Below are positions 35,446 to 46,972 of a DNA stretch of 64,000 nucleotides, in pieces. Each line of letters opens with the position of its first letter. Within the stretch, counting starts at the first letter, position 1. Under the pieces are notes generated by a model. That model made no database searches. It saw only the letters and a list, made by a program, of their open reading frames with translations, and had not been told where the DNA came from. A program made the translations under genes and the position numbers. The stretch is from Mariannaea sp. PMI_226 (lineage: Eukaryota > Ascomycota > Sordariomycetes > Hypocreales > Nectriaceae), in the NCBI GenBank assembly GCA_024336345.1, contig JANFOG010000003.1:3292501-3356500 (forward strand). Reading direction: 5' to 3'.

Positions 35446-36684
35446 ATGACTGCTAGTCGGCTGCCATTTCATGCTGACCACATCGGCTCGCTCATTCGAC
35501 CTGAGGAGCTGTCGCGGGTCCAAGAGCAGGCCGATGCAGGGCAGGTCTCGGCGGAGGATCTCATCGCCGCGCAGAAAACTGCTATTGCCGATATTGTAAA
35601 GAAGCAGCAGGAGCATGGAGTTCGGGCTCTCTCATCCGGCGAATTCGACCGCAAGTACTACTTCTCTGGCTTTTTTGAGAAGCTTGATGGCTTCAAGGAA
35701 GTGAGTCCAGTGCCGTGGGAGTTGGCCCGACTTTCTGCGCCGCCCATCGCCGCACTGAAGAAGACTGGACGACAATATCCCATGGCGGCCGTGTGCGATG
35801 GGAAAATCAAGTACTCCAAGAGCCCGTACCTGGACAATTGGAAGCTCTTGCGTGACTGCGTGCCACAAGAGCAGTGGGCAGAGTGCAAATTCACGATGCC
35901 GCCGCCGTGCTACTTCCACCTGCGACTGGCGTCAGGCAAATGCTATAGCTCTGATGCTTATTCGAGTGATGAAGAATTCTTCGACGACCTCGCCAAGGCA
36001 TACCGGCAAGAGTTGAAAACCCTGTACGCTGAAGGCGTGCGCAATGTTCAGATTGATGATCCTACCCTCGCCTACTTTTGCTCTGATCGCATGCTTGAGG
36101 ATCTTCGGAGTGAGGGAGTGGACCCGGACAAGTTATTCGATCTCTATCTGAAGGCGCATAATGACTGCATAGCTGATCATCCGGAGGGTCTCCATGTTGG
36201 ACTACACATTTGCCGGGGTAAGTCCCTAACACAAAGCGAAGAGCAGGAGACAAGTACTGATTGTTCCGTAGGCAACTTTTCCAAGTCGATGCATTTCAGT
36301 GAGGGCTCATACGAGAACATTGCCAAGAAGTTCTTCACAACGCTCAACTACGATACCTTCTTCCTCGAATACGACAACACCCGTTCCGGAGGCTTCGAGC
36401 CTCTGCGCTTCCTGCCCAAGAATAAGAATGTAGTATTGGGCGTGGTGACTACTAAAGATCCTGAGCTTGAGGACGCCGAACTCATCAAGAGTCGCGTGCT
36501 TGAAGCGGCTAACATCATTGCCCAGGGTCAGGGACGCAGTGTGGAAGAAGCGATGAAGCAGATCGGCATTAGCCCACAGTGTGGGTTTGCCAGTGTTGCA
36601 GTCGGTGCTGACGGCATGACTGAAGAGAAAATGTTTGCCAAATTGAAGCTGGTCAGGGATATTGCGAAGGACCTGTGGCCCTGA
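35446..36684 (+). CDS. stand-alone MetE C-terminal-like zinc methyltransferase (UROD/MetE-like)
   Basis: Exons 35446-36217 and 36272-36684 encode 394 aa; an upstream in-frame TTG is ignored. The 54-bp intron (GTAAGT, branch CCTAAC, acceptor GTAG) is a multiple of three and stop-free, so the unspliced frame would add 18 residues. The protein matches the C-terminal catalytic half of cobalamin-independent methionine synthase: an N-terminal strand DHIGSLIRP, GEFDRKYYFSGF, and the zinc ligands His254 and Cys256 (HIC), Glu290 (FFLEYD) and Cys361 (SPQCGFAS), equivalent to E. coli MetE His641, Cys643, Glu665 and Cys726. It lacks the N-terminal half of true MetE (about 750 aa), so it is probably not the main methionine synthase. 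Such short forms may use other methyl donors or thiol acceptors; the substrate is unknown. Cytosolic by absence of signals. Confidence 0.9.
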   Translation: MTASRLPFHADHIGSLIRPEELSRVQEQADAGQVSAEDLIAAQKTAIADIVKKQQEHGVRALSSGEFDRKYYFSGFFEKLDGFKEVSPVPWELARLSAPPIAALKKTGRQYPMAAVCDGKIKYSKSPYLDNWKLLRDCVPQEQWAECKFTMPPPCYFHLRLASGKCYSSDAYSSDEEFFDDLAKAYRQELKTLYAEGVRNVQIDDPTLAYFCSDRMLEDLRSEGVDPDKLFDLYLKAHNDCIADHPEGLHVGLHICRGKSLTQSEEQETSTDCSVGNFSKSMHFSEGSYENIAKKFFTTLNYDTFFLEYDNTRSGGFEPLRFLPKNKNVVLGVVTTKDPELEDAELIKSRVLEAANIIAQGQGRSVEEAMKQIGISPQCGFASVAVGADGMTEEKMFAKLKLVRDIAKDLWP

Positions 36685-37689
36685 ACAGGAGGGGGAGTAT
36701 GGTATATATCTAGAGTTGAGTGGAGAAATTCTTAGCCAGCGTGTGCATTCTCGCCTCGAAAATAACTACCTACTCAATTACACAAATAAATGAACGAATT
36801 AGTCATATTGAAAAGCGCCTTGAAATATCTTCTCTTGACCAACTAAGCCGATTTTTTGCTCGAGTCTCAGGCTACGAACCGTTGTCTACCCGAGAGCTAA
36901 TGTTGTGGGAGATTATGGCGGTGGGAGTTCTTGAGAATCTCTATCACATATGAGCAGGAACGGATGAACAGTAGCCTTAATCATTCAGGGAACAGAGTCA
37001 CCGGAATGTCAAATACACTGAGTTTGGAGTAGTGAGTACAAGGCATTGAACATCCATAGATCGATCCAGCTTTCAATAGAGTAAGTATATATTGTGATGT
37101 GAGACGAACAGTAGAATATTTCAATCAAGACTCTCGACCTCAATCAGTATCATGCCAAAGTCATAAAAGCCATCGATATAACATGCTAGTCTCATCACTT
37201 GATAGGCGACGTGGCAATGTGTGGCCAGTGGTACCCGCTTGAGCCGATCTTGATCAGGAGCAGAAAAGAACCATAGTATTCAGAACACCGAACCCAAGTA
37301 CTTTGCATTCCCTCGTGTACCTGTTATTCTGACAGTAGATTTGAACTAGAACTTCTTGTTCTTGGTTTGCTGCGATATCGTGAGTCGCGCTGAGAGCGAG
37401 TATCTATTTCCCTTGTCTGAACAAAGAAGTCACTTGAGCAAGCTCGTCACAGGCTCTACGACTAGATGGGACTAGATGAACAGATAGAAATTAGAAGAAT
37501 AATTCGTTCTGAAGAGCTCCGCAAATAAGGAAGGAAGGTAAGAAATCCTGTGCATCCCTTTCGATTCCCAGTTTTTCGGTCCTTGTCACTCATACATTCT
37601 TCTGAAAGCTGATATCAACCTTTGCTCATAACCACAAATACTTCCCACACTCTTTAAATCAGTTTAGATCAGCTAAACCTCGGTAGTAA
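36685..37689. other. intergenic, nothing recognised
   Basis: About 1 kb of AT-leaning DNA. A 77-codon frame at 36720-36953 begins with GTG and resembles nothing known. The right end (CTTTAAATCAG near 37652) could be the core promoter of the small gene at 37690. Confidence 0.4.
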
Positions 37690-37986
37690 ATGTCGGTGAT
37701 CATGCCTGAACTCCCCTTTCGCCGTGGCAACGCCTTCGTCCACAGGCCTCTGCTCTTCTCCCAGCGCTCCCGAGGCACTCGACCCTCGCCCATCATAATC
37801 GAGGACGGAGGCATCTTCAATGACCGAGACCCTCGCTCGCCTGGTCTGATTCGGTGCGGATGCTGTCAGCAAGAAGTCGTCGACGACGAGGATGATCAAG
37901 GCTTTGTCAAATCTATTTGCGTCATTCTTTTAGTTGTTACGACTATCCCACTTCTCGCCCAAATACTAATCGACTTCACCTCCTAA
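37690..37986 (+). CDS. small predicted membrane protein, unknown function
   Basis: A 98-codon ATG-initiated frame. The first half is basic and Pro/Arg-rich, the middle has an acidic segment (VVDDEDDQ) preceded by a CGCC cysteine cluster, and the C-terminus has one hydrophobic helix (ICVILLVVTTIPLLAQILI), so it could be tail-anchored with the N-terminus in the cytosol. C-ending codons prevail as in neighbouring real genes. No homologue is recognised from memory, and it may be a chance frame or the first exon of a longer gene. Confidence 0.45.
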   Translation: MSVIMPELPFRRGNAFVHRPLLFSQRSRGTRPSPIIIEDGGIFNDRDPRSPGLIRCGCCQQEVVDDEDDQGFVKSICVILLVVTTIPLLAQILIDFTS

Positions 37987-38332
37987 TCGTGTTAGTGACA
38001 GAAGAAGTGGGACTCTCATCTGCGCAGGGGTTTTCATCTGCTCAGGTATGTATAAGCTACTTAGTCTACTCAAGTTCAATGCTCGTGTGCCTACACAACT
38101 GGCTTCCGAGGATAGCCTATAAAGGCCAGATAAATAGATACAAGGGTGGATGGAGAGCACAACTGCTCGTAGATTAGGTAGGTTAAAAAATAAATAAAAG
38201 CCAGAGGGATCTTTACTGTCCCATGTCATGATTAGTTTGTGAATGTCCGCCAACCTGTTCGCCTCAACTCCCCAACCAAGAAAAAAAAACAGAGATATAC
38301 ATCATGATACATGAGACAAGTAATGCCCTCCT
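37987..38332. other. intergenic, nothing recognised
   Basis: 346 bp between the small frame and the stop codon of the TMEM135-like gene on the other strand. Contains an A-homopolymer near 38279-38290. No other structure. Confidence 0.4.
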
Positions 38333-40232
38333 TTACTCCTCCTTCTCTCGGTTCTCGTCCTTCTCGTCTTCATCCTCTTCAGCGCCCCAGTCTCTCCATC
38401 CCTGACCCTGCACCCAACTCATGCCCTTTCGCCAGTTTGCCTCGCGAATGGCATTGGCATCGCGCTCGTGGACCATACCGGTAATCATGAGCGCCAGCAT
38501 GAAGATCCAAACATCGCCACCCTTCATGCTCTTCCACCAGCGTCGCTTGACACCAACCTTCCAGAGACTGTCAACGCTTGCGCGAGCAGTATATATGAAG
38601 AAAGGACGACCATTACGGCGCTCCATCCAAGCCCAGAGGCCGGCGAAGAATCCACCGAGGAAGAAGCGTTGAGTAGCGAGAACATGACGAGGAAGCCAAG
38701 TCTGGAAAAAGCAGATGGAGGCCCAGGCGGTTGAGATAGCACCAGTCGCGCAAGTCGAGGTTCGGAGGGCGGCAGAAATGATGCGATGAAGCGTAGCGAG
38801 AGGGTTATGATAGAGTGTCGAGACTCGGGGAATAACGGTGAGGGCCGAGTAGAGGAGAACGAAGAAGCGGGCCAAGGGTGGGAATGAATTAAGCCAGAAT
38901 GTGAGATAAGTTCGAGCGCAGGATGGGTCCGAGGGATGAAGGGTGGCGCAAGAGAGGGATGTGATGAGAGGGTGTGCGCGAGAGGTCAAGGGCGCAATGG
39001 CTGATAGGGAAACGGGAAGGACATCTTCCTTGTTCGGGAACAGGGTCGGCGAGATGTATGCCCTATACCAATGTCAATCAAACAGATTCCAAACGCGCAT
39101 AAATAAGATGGTGACAACTTACGGCCAGGTCAGTCGCGCCATTTCGGCGAGACTATCAACAATCTGAGAAGTCTGTGGCCATTTGAGATTCAGAGGCCAA
39201 TCTTGCGGGCGCGCATGTAGATAGGTAGTGGTTATCTTTGTAACAACGTCTCCAAATGGCTGTCATCCTAGTTAGCCTTACAGTCTTTGACAGGAAGTCC
39301 TACGAGGACTGGACTTCTTGTCTGGACAGGTATTCCAGAGAGAAAAATCTCACTCACCTTCGGGAAGCAATCGCGATCAAATACGGCGGCATGAAGCAGC
39401 TGGCCAAAGGCGAAAGGCTGCAACATCCAACTTCCAAACCACCAAGGGCGGTCCTTCTTGATACCATCGCCCCTGAAACCCCAGACTAGGCCCTCCTTCT
39501 CAAACAGATTCCAGCTGAATTCAAGTGCGCGGAAGATGGCAAAAATTGCAATACTGACGCGCATCTTGTCAGATGGGAAGATACCCAAGGCAAGACCTGC
39601 AAACGAGGCGCCAAGGGCGGGCGCATAAGGTGATGTAAGTGTAGCTGCCGTTCGAGGATTGCGCAGCCGGAAAGGCTCGACTTGAGGATCGAGGAGATGG
39701 ACGCGTAGTCGAGTGAGAAAGCGGAATAGAAGGCGGTATAATAGTAGGATAGTTGATAGAGACAATGATAGTCTAAGAGCAGGAGATTTGTAGAAAGGCT
39801 TCTTCTTCACATTCGCATTCGCGCTGTCGCCATTCAGATCAGTCAAATTCAAGAAGTGCAGCTTCAATCGCAACCAGCTTACTCTTTGTCGCCCATTCGT
39901 TTTTTGATAGCATCTAAGCCTTTCATGCCCAACCAAGTTCCGACAAAAATCCTCAGCGCATGGCGAATCGTTTTGGCATTGTAGTCGTCACCACCGGAAG
40001 GAGGTTGCAGAACCTTTTCCACACGGGCAGGAGTCGGGGTTGAACGGCGAAGAACACGAGATCGTGATATGATATATTTATGCATAGCGGCATATTCGCG
40101 TGCAGAGAGTGTATACCGAAGAGCATTTCGGAGGACAGCATCGGAGGAAGCTCTTGATGTAGAGGAAGAGGATGATGTGATGGAGGACTGGCGCCCCCGA
40201 GAGGGGTCACCGGAGGGTGTGGGTGCTGCCAT
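38333..40232 (-). CDS. TMEM135-like multi-pass membrane protein
   Basis: Four exons on the minus strand, 40232-39883, 39823-39358, 39259-39123 and 39062-38333, encode 560 aa. Introns are 59, 98 and 60 bp with donors GTAAGC, GTGAGT and GTAAGT; frames join cleanly at each. An upstream in-frame ATG (40350-40352) exists, but the ATG at 40232 has A at -3 and G at +4 and is preferred. The N-terminus is Ser-rich and disordered. Several hydrophobic segments follow, including a helix at SLSLSTILLLYRLLFRFL, the motif APALGASFAGLALGIFPS, and a C-terminal domain with the paired cysteines CATLHPSDPSC and the segment FFLGGFFAGLWAWMERR. This pattern fits fungal relatives of TMEM135, linked in animals to peroxisomes and mitochondria in lipid and dynamics functions. 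The C-terminus is an acidic tail. Family moderately sure, localisation inferred. Confidence 0.85.
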
Positions 40233-40555
40233 AATTGAAGATTTAACTCCGATAGTAGTGAGAGATGGTGAAGGAGGATTGATGAAGATGGACTTTGACG
40301 CTTCGTTGTGGCCCGCCGTCCTGTCGGTTCCGGGGAGCTCAAGATGTCGCAATTCTTCGAGCTCTGTATGCGCGGCGCATCGGAATAGGTGTCGACGACG
40401 TCATTCAAGCAAACTGGATGATGGAGCACGGGCACAGTCGGTACGATGATAAGAGGGAGTGGATCGAATGGGAATCGCGACAGCAGTGAAAGGAAAGAAT
40501 TGACAGGATATTTCGTCAGTGATGTTGTGATGAATATGTGTGTTGTGCGTGGCCC

Positions 40556-40574
40556 CGTGCGTGCGTGCGTGCGT
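40556..40574. repeat. GTGC microsatellite
   Basis: Four to five tandem copies of the tetramer GTGC/GCGT. Confidence 0.75.
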
Positions 40575-40879
40575 ATGTGTCGCGTCAGACAGGAATTGAA
40601 ATGAACGAGATCAAAATGTGGAGAGAGGGAGCAAGAAACCTTGACAGGAGAGAGAGAGAGCGTGTGAGAGCACATACATACATAGGTAGAGAGAGCTGGC
40701 GGGCTACTAAGTGGAGATTGGCGAGCCTCGGCTTGTTTTCAATGGATGGGAATAATTACAATCGGGGCCTTGAGAACCCTGGAAATGACGGGGGCGGATG
40801 CTTAGTGGGCACTCATCAACGTTAGGTAGGACCCTAGTGCATGATTAGCGGGCTGAGCACATGCTTCGACAGTACCGGG

Positions 40880-40905
40880 ATTGGATAGGATAGGATAGGA
40901 TAGGA
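40880..40905. repeat. (GGATA)n pentanucleotide repeat
   Basis: Four perfect GGATA units flanked by GGATT variants on both sides. Confidence 0.75.
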
Positions 40906-42570
40906 TTGGACTCAACCTGGGAAGTTCATGGGGTAGATAGGTTCCTTGTCTTTTCTTTTACTGTAGTTATGGTACTGTAATTATGGCATGCCCGTTGTTT
41001 GTTTGCGCTGCCCATCCTCCATCCCCCATCCCCCCATCCCACCCACGTCAAGTCGTCCTACCAAGTCCAACCCCAGGGCAGGGGAACGGACGGCGATGAC
41101 CAAGATGGCAAGGTTCCCCGCTGTGATTGACCAAGGCATAATGAACTAGATTACCTTCTTCATTCGTTCTTTAACATGTGAAGAGAGAAGCCCCTCCTCC
41201 CTGTGTCGATTATCGCGACTCTGCGATACGGAGAACACAGCAGCAGAGCAGCAGCTTGAGGCAGGCTTATATTGGCTGAAGAGGGTTTCTGTTAACTTTA
41301 GCTGACGTACCTAGGTACCCAAGTTCAAATCAAACAAGACAACTGTAGTTACATCGCATCACAAATTCGTATCCTTGTTGCTATGTGCATTTTTTTTTTC
41401 CCCCCCTCCTCCCCCATCGAAATGGCCGGCATATCAAAAACAAAGCGTGGCCAGCACTTGGCCGCATAAAACACATGCTGACATGGCGTGGCATCGTCTC
41501 ATTCCTCCCATCCCGCGCTTGACTGAGACATTACTATTCCTCTCATGCAGCATGAAAACGCAATTTAATGCCAATCATTTTCGCACCATACAAGCAAGAC
41601 AAGCACCTAACTGGGTATCGAATCAGTCTCTCAAATTTTTCAGCTGCCAACAATCAGCATCCTCCATCTCCCTATCTTATTAACATTGCCTAAGCCGCCC
41701 CAGTTACCAGTTACCGCCTCTACCTACTCAAAGACCACGATCGACCTTCGCTCCCACAGTGTGGTCATCTATCTTCTCCCACCACAAGATGACGCCACAT
41801 AAAAAACTGTCATCGCCTTTTTTAATTTTGATTCCCATCTCAAATATGTCCGTTCATACCAGTCCCTTTTGTTCCTTATACCCCAAACTCCCATTCAAAC
41901 CAGTGTCCACATCAAGGCCATCCACCGAAACACCAAACCAGCACCATTCATCGCCATTTTCCATCTCCAATTCCGCTATCTTCAAAAGACGAGCTTTTCA
42001 CCATCGTGCCGATAGTTTTAATTCTCTCTGGCCCGACAGCTTCTCCATCCATCCATCGAGGTCTACAGCTGCTCAGAAGACCAAAAACTCTCCTCTAAAT
42101 GCCATCACAAACAAGTGATTTATCAGCCCAGTTCCCTGTTCTCCATATGCTATGGCCAGGCCATTTTCCAGCTGTCGTCGAAAGCGTCTCCCAAACGGTT
42201 TTGAATACCATCCTGTTGGTTCAAGGCTCGGTATCACCAGAAAGTTTGCAAAGGCAGCTGCCACAATACTAGGTGGGAGATCCTTCAATACTGGCTAGTC
42301 TCTCCCCAATCGGTTCCCGGGAACCACTAGCACGATGCCAAACAACGGAGACGGCCTTGATCCACCCCCGTCCCGTAACAGCATGAGCATCCGTCTCCAA
42401 ATATGGACAGTGAAGCAAAGTGATTAATGAGCAATGACGTTGAATAAAGAAACATGCACAAAAGAGGGGGTGAATCAAGCACTTTTAAATGGCAAAGGAA
42501 AAACCAAATGCTAACGCGCCGTATCGCTGTAAAAGATCGTAACTCGTTAAAGAGGCCACACGCTGCTCAC

Positions 42571-45180
42571 TCAGGGATACTCGGCCGTAGTACCATTTTG
42601 AGTCGGTACGACCGGAGCCCATACCCGACCGAGAGATGGACTGCCATACAGTACCATTTCCTCTCGCCAACCCAGGGTACTCCACTGATTGAAATACCGA
42701 GGCTCTGGAGTAGAGAGCTGCTTCAAGACTGATTCCCAGCCAGGAATATGTCCACCTTGGATGGCTTCGAGGGCTTGACATCGACGCCGCTCGCGTTCCG
42801 CCACCACATCTCTTATGACGTGATATCGATACTCTGCGTTGGCCCATCCGTTGGTATTACTTGAGCCAGCTGATTCCAGAGCTCTCTTTAAGTAGGAAAA
42901 GGGGATATTGAGCAAGATGCGAGAGGCAATCGCCTGGAATTGGGGAAGATCTCCGAATTGTATGTTGGTAATCTGCTGGGAACGACGGGATCTGCCAAGA
43001 TGCACCGCTGACCCATGGGCAATGGCAGGAGCGGAAGGACTCGTAGGCGGAGTTGGGGTAGAAGGGAATCGGGAGAAGTGCTCTGGCTCCGCGACAGATG
43101 AATCAAAGGCGAAGTTAAGAGGGAGGCTGTTGATGATGAAACGAACAACCTCGTCCAGAATCATTCGAGATCCAAGGTCATACTTGAAGTTGTCGTAAGA
43201 ACCCTTATCGGCATATCCTTCAAGGGCAAACTCAAGGGCTCGTTCCACTGTCTGCCAATTGATAAGTTGGAGTTGAAGGGCTGCCTCACAACCCTCCCTG
43301 ATAACTGGTTCCCACATCAGGAGATGGCCGGCAGCAGCATAGGAGAGTGCATAGTCCATTTGTTGAATCGGTGAACCAGTAGGTATCGCCAGTGGATGTG
43401 GATTTCCGTAAAGACGAGAAACAGCCTTGGAGAATGCTTCAGGTCCAACCCACTTGCTCTTAGCCTCGACAAGAAGAGTTGGCAAATGTGAGTCCTGGAA
43501 GCCGGAACCGTCAGTGGTCAGCTGATTTGGCTGAGAAAGCTTCTTGGGCTGCTTGTATCTATGATTAGGCTGATCAGTCAGAAGTGTGGCGAGTCTCGGA
43601 CTCCGTGAGAGTACCAGTCTGTGAGCTGGGATATGGAGAGACGGTGCAGAATCACCCTCAAGTCGAAGTCCAAGGTAGCAGTCGGCGAAGTGCTCCTTCA
43701 TAAAATGTGACCACATATGACTGGCCCAGCCACCAGTACCATCCATGGAGGGGATCATATGAGGCGGAGGACCATGGTTTGGCATCATCCTAAACTGTTC
43801 CGGGCCAGGAAACATCTGGCTAGATTGCGAGTCATCACCAGGTCCAGTCGCCCCGTTTCGAACCGGTCCTGATGGATACTGCGAATACATGTTATTGTCC
43901 TCTGGATACGCAGATGCCTGTGAGTCGTGGAAGCTATGTGGTGTGGACGACCCAAAATTATTGCCATAAGGAGGGTATGGGTCCATCGGGCCGTATGCTA
44001 CGGCAGGTCGAGCATAGCTATCGAAGGTAGTCGCTGGAACCATATCGGCGCCGTAAGGCATCATGGGAGGGAATCCGTTGGGAGCATGTCCCATATATGG
44101 ATGTCGGCCATCAGCCCCCGTTATGCCTGGTGGAGGGGCAATGCCACCAGAGAGAGGAGGAGCGGGCGAGGAGCTTCCAGAGTCATGGAAGGCGCCAAAG
44201 TGAATGCTGCCGTTGCTGTGATGGGGCTGATGTAAATGTGGACCACCGTTGGGTAGGTGAGGTCGATGGGCGAGAGGTATTTCACCATTCACGGGCGGTC
44301 CCATGGGACGATTGGCGGGCTGGAATGGAGGGGGCATCTGATAACGAGTTGGCGATACGACCGGGGGAGGTCGAATCTTGGCGGGGTATTTCACTGCAGA
44401 ATGAGCATTCTCAGCTGGGGTGGAAACGTCAGTGAAGGCCAGGCGAGAGTACGACAGAGTTGCCCTACCTTGACGATCTTTTACGTTATTCTTGCCTGCA
44501 ATTCCCTTGGGCTTGTTGATGGCGTCGTTGGGAGAGCGAGGGTCTTGGATCTGAACTTGCGAAGCCGGCTTGGGCTCCGAAGCAATGGGTCGGTCGGAAT
44601 GGTCCGAGATGGTGAAGGTATCATCTAGCTCGCTGTTGGTGGATGCCTGTTCGGAGGTGGATGCAACTGGCACATCAAACAGTAAGGTTAGCCAATTACG
44701 TTAAATAGGTAGACAGGTAGATGGCATCGTTTGTGTAACGAGAAACAAACACTCATCTTGGGGACGGTACGTACCTGAAGAATCCTGGTGGTTTGCGTGC
44801 TCTGTGCCGTCGTTTGTCGGGGCCCCGTTTTCAAGATGGGGGTGGACAGCGGCCTGCTCTGCAGGCTTTGCAGCTGTGTTCGCAGGCTCGGCATTCAGAA
44901 TAATAGGAGCAACAGTATCAAGAGCCTTTGCCTCTTTCTTGGCTGCGGAAGCAGGACCAGAGCCAGAGCCATTTGTGATGTTCGTATGGGGTCGTGGAAT
45001 GGGAGGCGGTGGGTTGGTAGAAGAACTGGTGACAGTAGCAGTAGAGGCAGCAGCAGCGGCGGCAGCGGCCTGACGCTTCATGTAGGGCAATGGAATGACG
45101 GGAACAACAGGTTTCGGTAGCTGAGCTAGCTTACTGCCCGCTTGTCTGCGCTGCTTTGCAGATCCGTTGGCTGGCGCCAT
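42571..45180 (-). CDS. BTB/POZ-like protein with low-complexity N-terminus
   Basis: Minus-strand exons 45180-44775, 44666-44469 and 44414-42571 encode 815 aa. Intron 1 (108 bp, GTACGT) is clear. Intron 2 (54 bp, donor GTAGGG, branch CACTGAC, acceptor CCCAG) is stop-free and 3n, so an 833-aa form is also possible. The ATG at 45180 is the only one in frame; the codon three before it is GTG. Residues ~1-310 are low complexity: an alanine run (RQAAAAAAAAST), Pro-rich and Gly/Pro/His/Tyr/Asn-rich tracts. The region WSHFMKEHFADCYLGLRL to HRLVLSRSPRLATLL resembles a BTB/POZ core, followed by helical sequence. The C-terminal half is globular with SGYL-like conserved blocks and ends in a Trp-rich segment. 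Such proteins are scaffold or transcription-linked in fungi; no catalytic residues are seen. Function unknown. Confidence 0.82.
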
Positions 45181-46339
45181 GATGGGCACAATTCGATCTA
45201 GGACGTGTGGTTGTCGATGTCAAAAGAATGAAGGCCGGCGCACCAGTCGATCGAGGCGGAGAGGGGGGAGGTCTCTAGGGATCCGGAGCACGAGGTGGCG
45301 GCATGAGGGCCAAGAGAGATGGAAGCCTCAGGCAAAAGAAAAAAGATGTTTAACAGAGGAAGAAAAAGAGAGAGCCAACTCGAAGATAAGAGCTAGGCAA
45401 CAGGGTATCAAGGTTATAAGGGAAGGTTAAGGTTGATGCGGAGTGAGGACGGTGATGGTGATGATGATACTCGAGACGGTGTCTTTCACACTCGTTCTCC
45501 GGCTCTCATTTTTTTGCGGTCCGGGGCTAATTAACGGCCCCCCGGCCCTCTCAAGTTTCGTCACAATGGAATTTTTTTTCCAGTGCGAAAAAGCTCCCCC
45601 GCACGCGTCTGGTGGGCTACTTTTAGTGGATTGCGGCTCGATGATTACTGGACCGTTTGCTTGACCTGGAACCTAGAAGCTTCCACTCTACCAAGAAAGA
45701 CCCTGGTTAGGAAGTGCCCACTTTCATGATGCGCGCTTGGACATCAGCTTCATCATTGCTACGTATGTCCATGGTAGTCCATACTTTACATAGTAGCTCG
45801 CGACCCCTTCCCGCCAATGTGCGAGTGTGTTAATCAAGGTCGGCCCTTTGCAGTTTGATTCGAGCTCACTTTTTAGGAAATAAGAGAGATTAATTAGTTG
45901 TCTGTAGCCTACTAGAGATAACGATACAATGTTGAGAATGTACCTCGCTCTCTGAAATCCTAGGTTGCTCAGTAGTAGCTAGCTTCGTAGCAAGGAACCT
46001 AGAGGAGCCAAAGAAGACTCTTCAAATTTGCTCGACTGAAGTTATATAGCCGCTACTACTAATGATTTTATCATATAGTTTAGTTTAATCTATCTCAAAT
46101 CGACACATTGCATCTATGTTACTCATAGTCTCTTTGTCCCCTCCTCCTTTCTATTCGTTACTTGTCCTATTGCCCTTACTTGCCTATCGACGCAGTCCCG
46201 TCCTTACTAACTGTGTGCGGTTCTTGGGTCCATAACAGACCGCGTTGTAACGTGATTTTGGTGCTATAGGCATTTCAATCTTGAATCTTTAGTAAAGAAT
46301 ATCCTCGTCACACATGGGACGTTTGTGAAACTGTGCTGT

Positions 46340-46367
46340 TTATATATATATATATATATATATATAT
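46340..46367. repeat. (TA)14 microsatellite
   Basis: Uninterrupted alternating T and A over 28 bp in an AT-rich patch. Confidence 0.85.
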
Positions 46368-46469
46368 CAAAAATAAAGTCTCTCATACTTTTGGGAACTG
46401 CTACTCTATCTCTATTATCATTTTTACCAATCCTGTATCTTGTATAGTAGAGGTAAAACTTTCATATTA

Positions 46470-46485
46470 TTAAGTTATAACTTAA
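46470..46485. repeat. 16-bp perfect palindrome
   Basis: TTAAGTTATAACTTAA reads the same on both strands. In AT-rich DNA this can arise by chance. Confidence 0.8.
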
Positions 46486-46972
46486 CATATTTGTATTTTA
46501 ATTATGCTTACCATCAGGCTAGATTTGGTAAATATAGTACATTGGTATAATTACCCCTCAGGAATTACTAAACTTAACTGAGCGGACTGGAAGGAAAACT
46601 TTTGGGAAGTGAACTAATAGATAAGTATTAATATTATGTATATAAATTAAACATCATTGTTCATCTAGATCCATTGCACTTAAAGCCTGCTGTTTTTATC
46701 CTTGGTTATCATATATCATACAAGCTGTAATTAATGTATATATACAGTTGTCTAAATATTCTTTTGGCAATAGTATAAGAATTATTTGCAAGATACTAAG
46801 CCCATCTATCTTTGAAAAAATGAAGCAAGAATATTGAACACACACACATAATTATGATCAAAGTGTTCGTCAATAGAAATCAAAGGCACTCTTCAAACTC
46901 CGCTCTGTTCGTTCGATATACAAAATGGTACTATTTTGTAATACTGAACCTCGATCGAAGCCTCATCCGCAT

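Larger units (their letters stand above)
40233..42570. other. 2.3-kb intergenic region with simple repeats
   Basis: Promoter and leader of the TMEM135-like gene (left) and 3' flank of the BTB-like gene (right). It holds GTGC repeats (40556-40574), GA repeats (about 40649-40662), a GGATA pentamer array (40880-40905) and a pyrimidine/C-rich stretch (about 41015-41050). A palindromic ACCTAGGTACC word near 41310 is of a type common in intergenic DNA of Sordariomycetes. Frames such as 41759-42118 lack an ATG start. Confidence 0.5.
45181..46972. other. intergenic with AT-rich patch
   Basis: Promoter of the BTB-like gene on the left. From about 46030 to 46920 the DNA is strongly AT-rich, with a (TA)n microsatellite (46340-46367), the perfect palindrome TTAAGTTATAACTTAA (46470-46485) and no open frame. 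It may be a decayed repeat. Confidence 0.5.

Noticed and set aside
36720..36953. 77-codon frame downstream of the MetE-like gene
   Set aside because: Starts at GTG, AT-rich, lies in the 3' flank.
41759..42118. 119-codon Ser/Pro-rich frame
   Set aside because: Starts at GTG, simple composition, and no supporting features.
42888..44628. Plus-strand frames (up to 123 codons) across the BTB-like gene
   Set aside because: Antisense shadows of low-complexity coding sequence without domain content.
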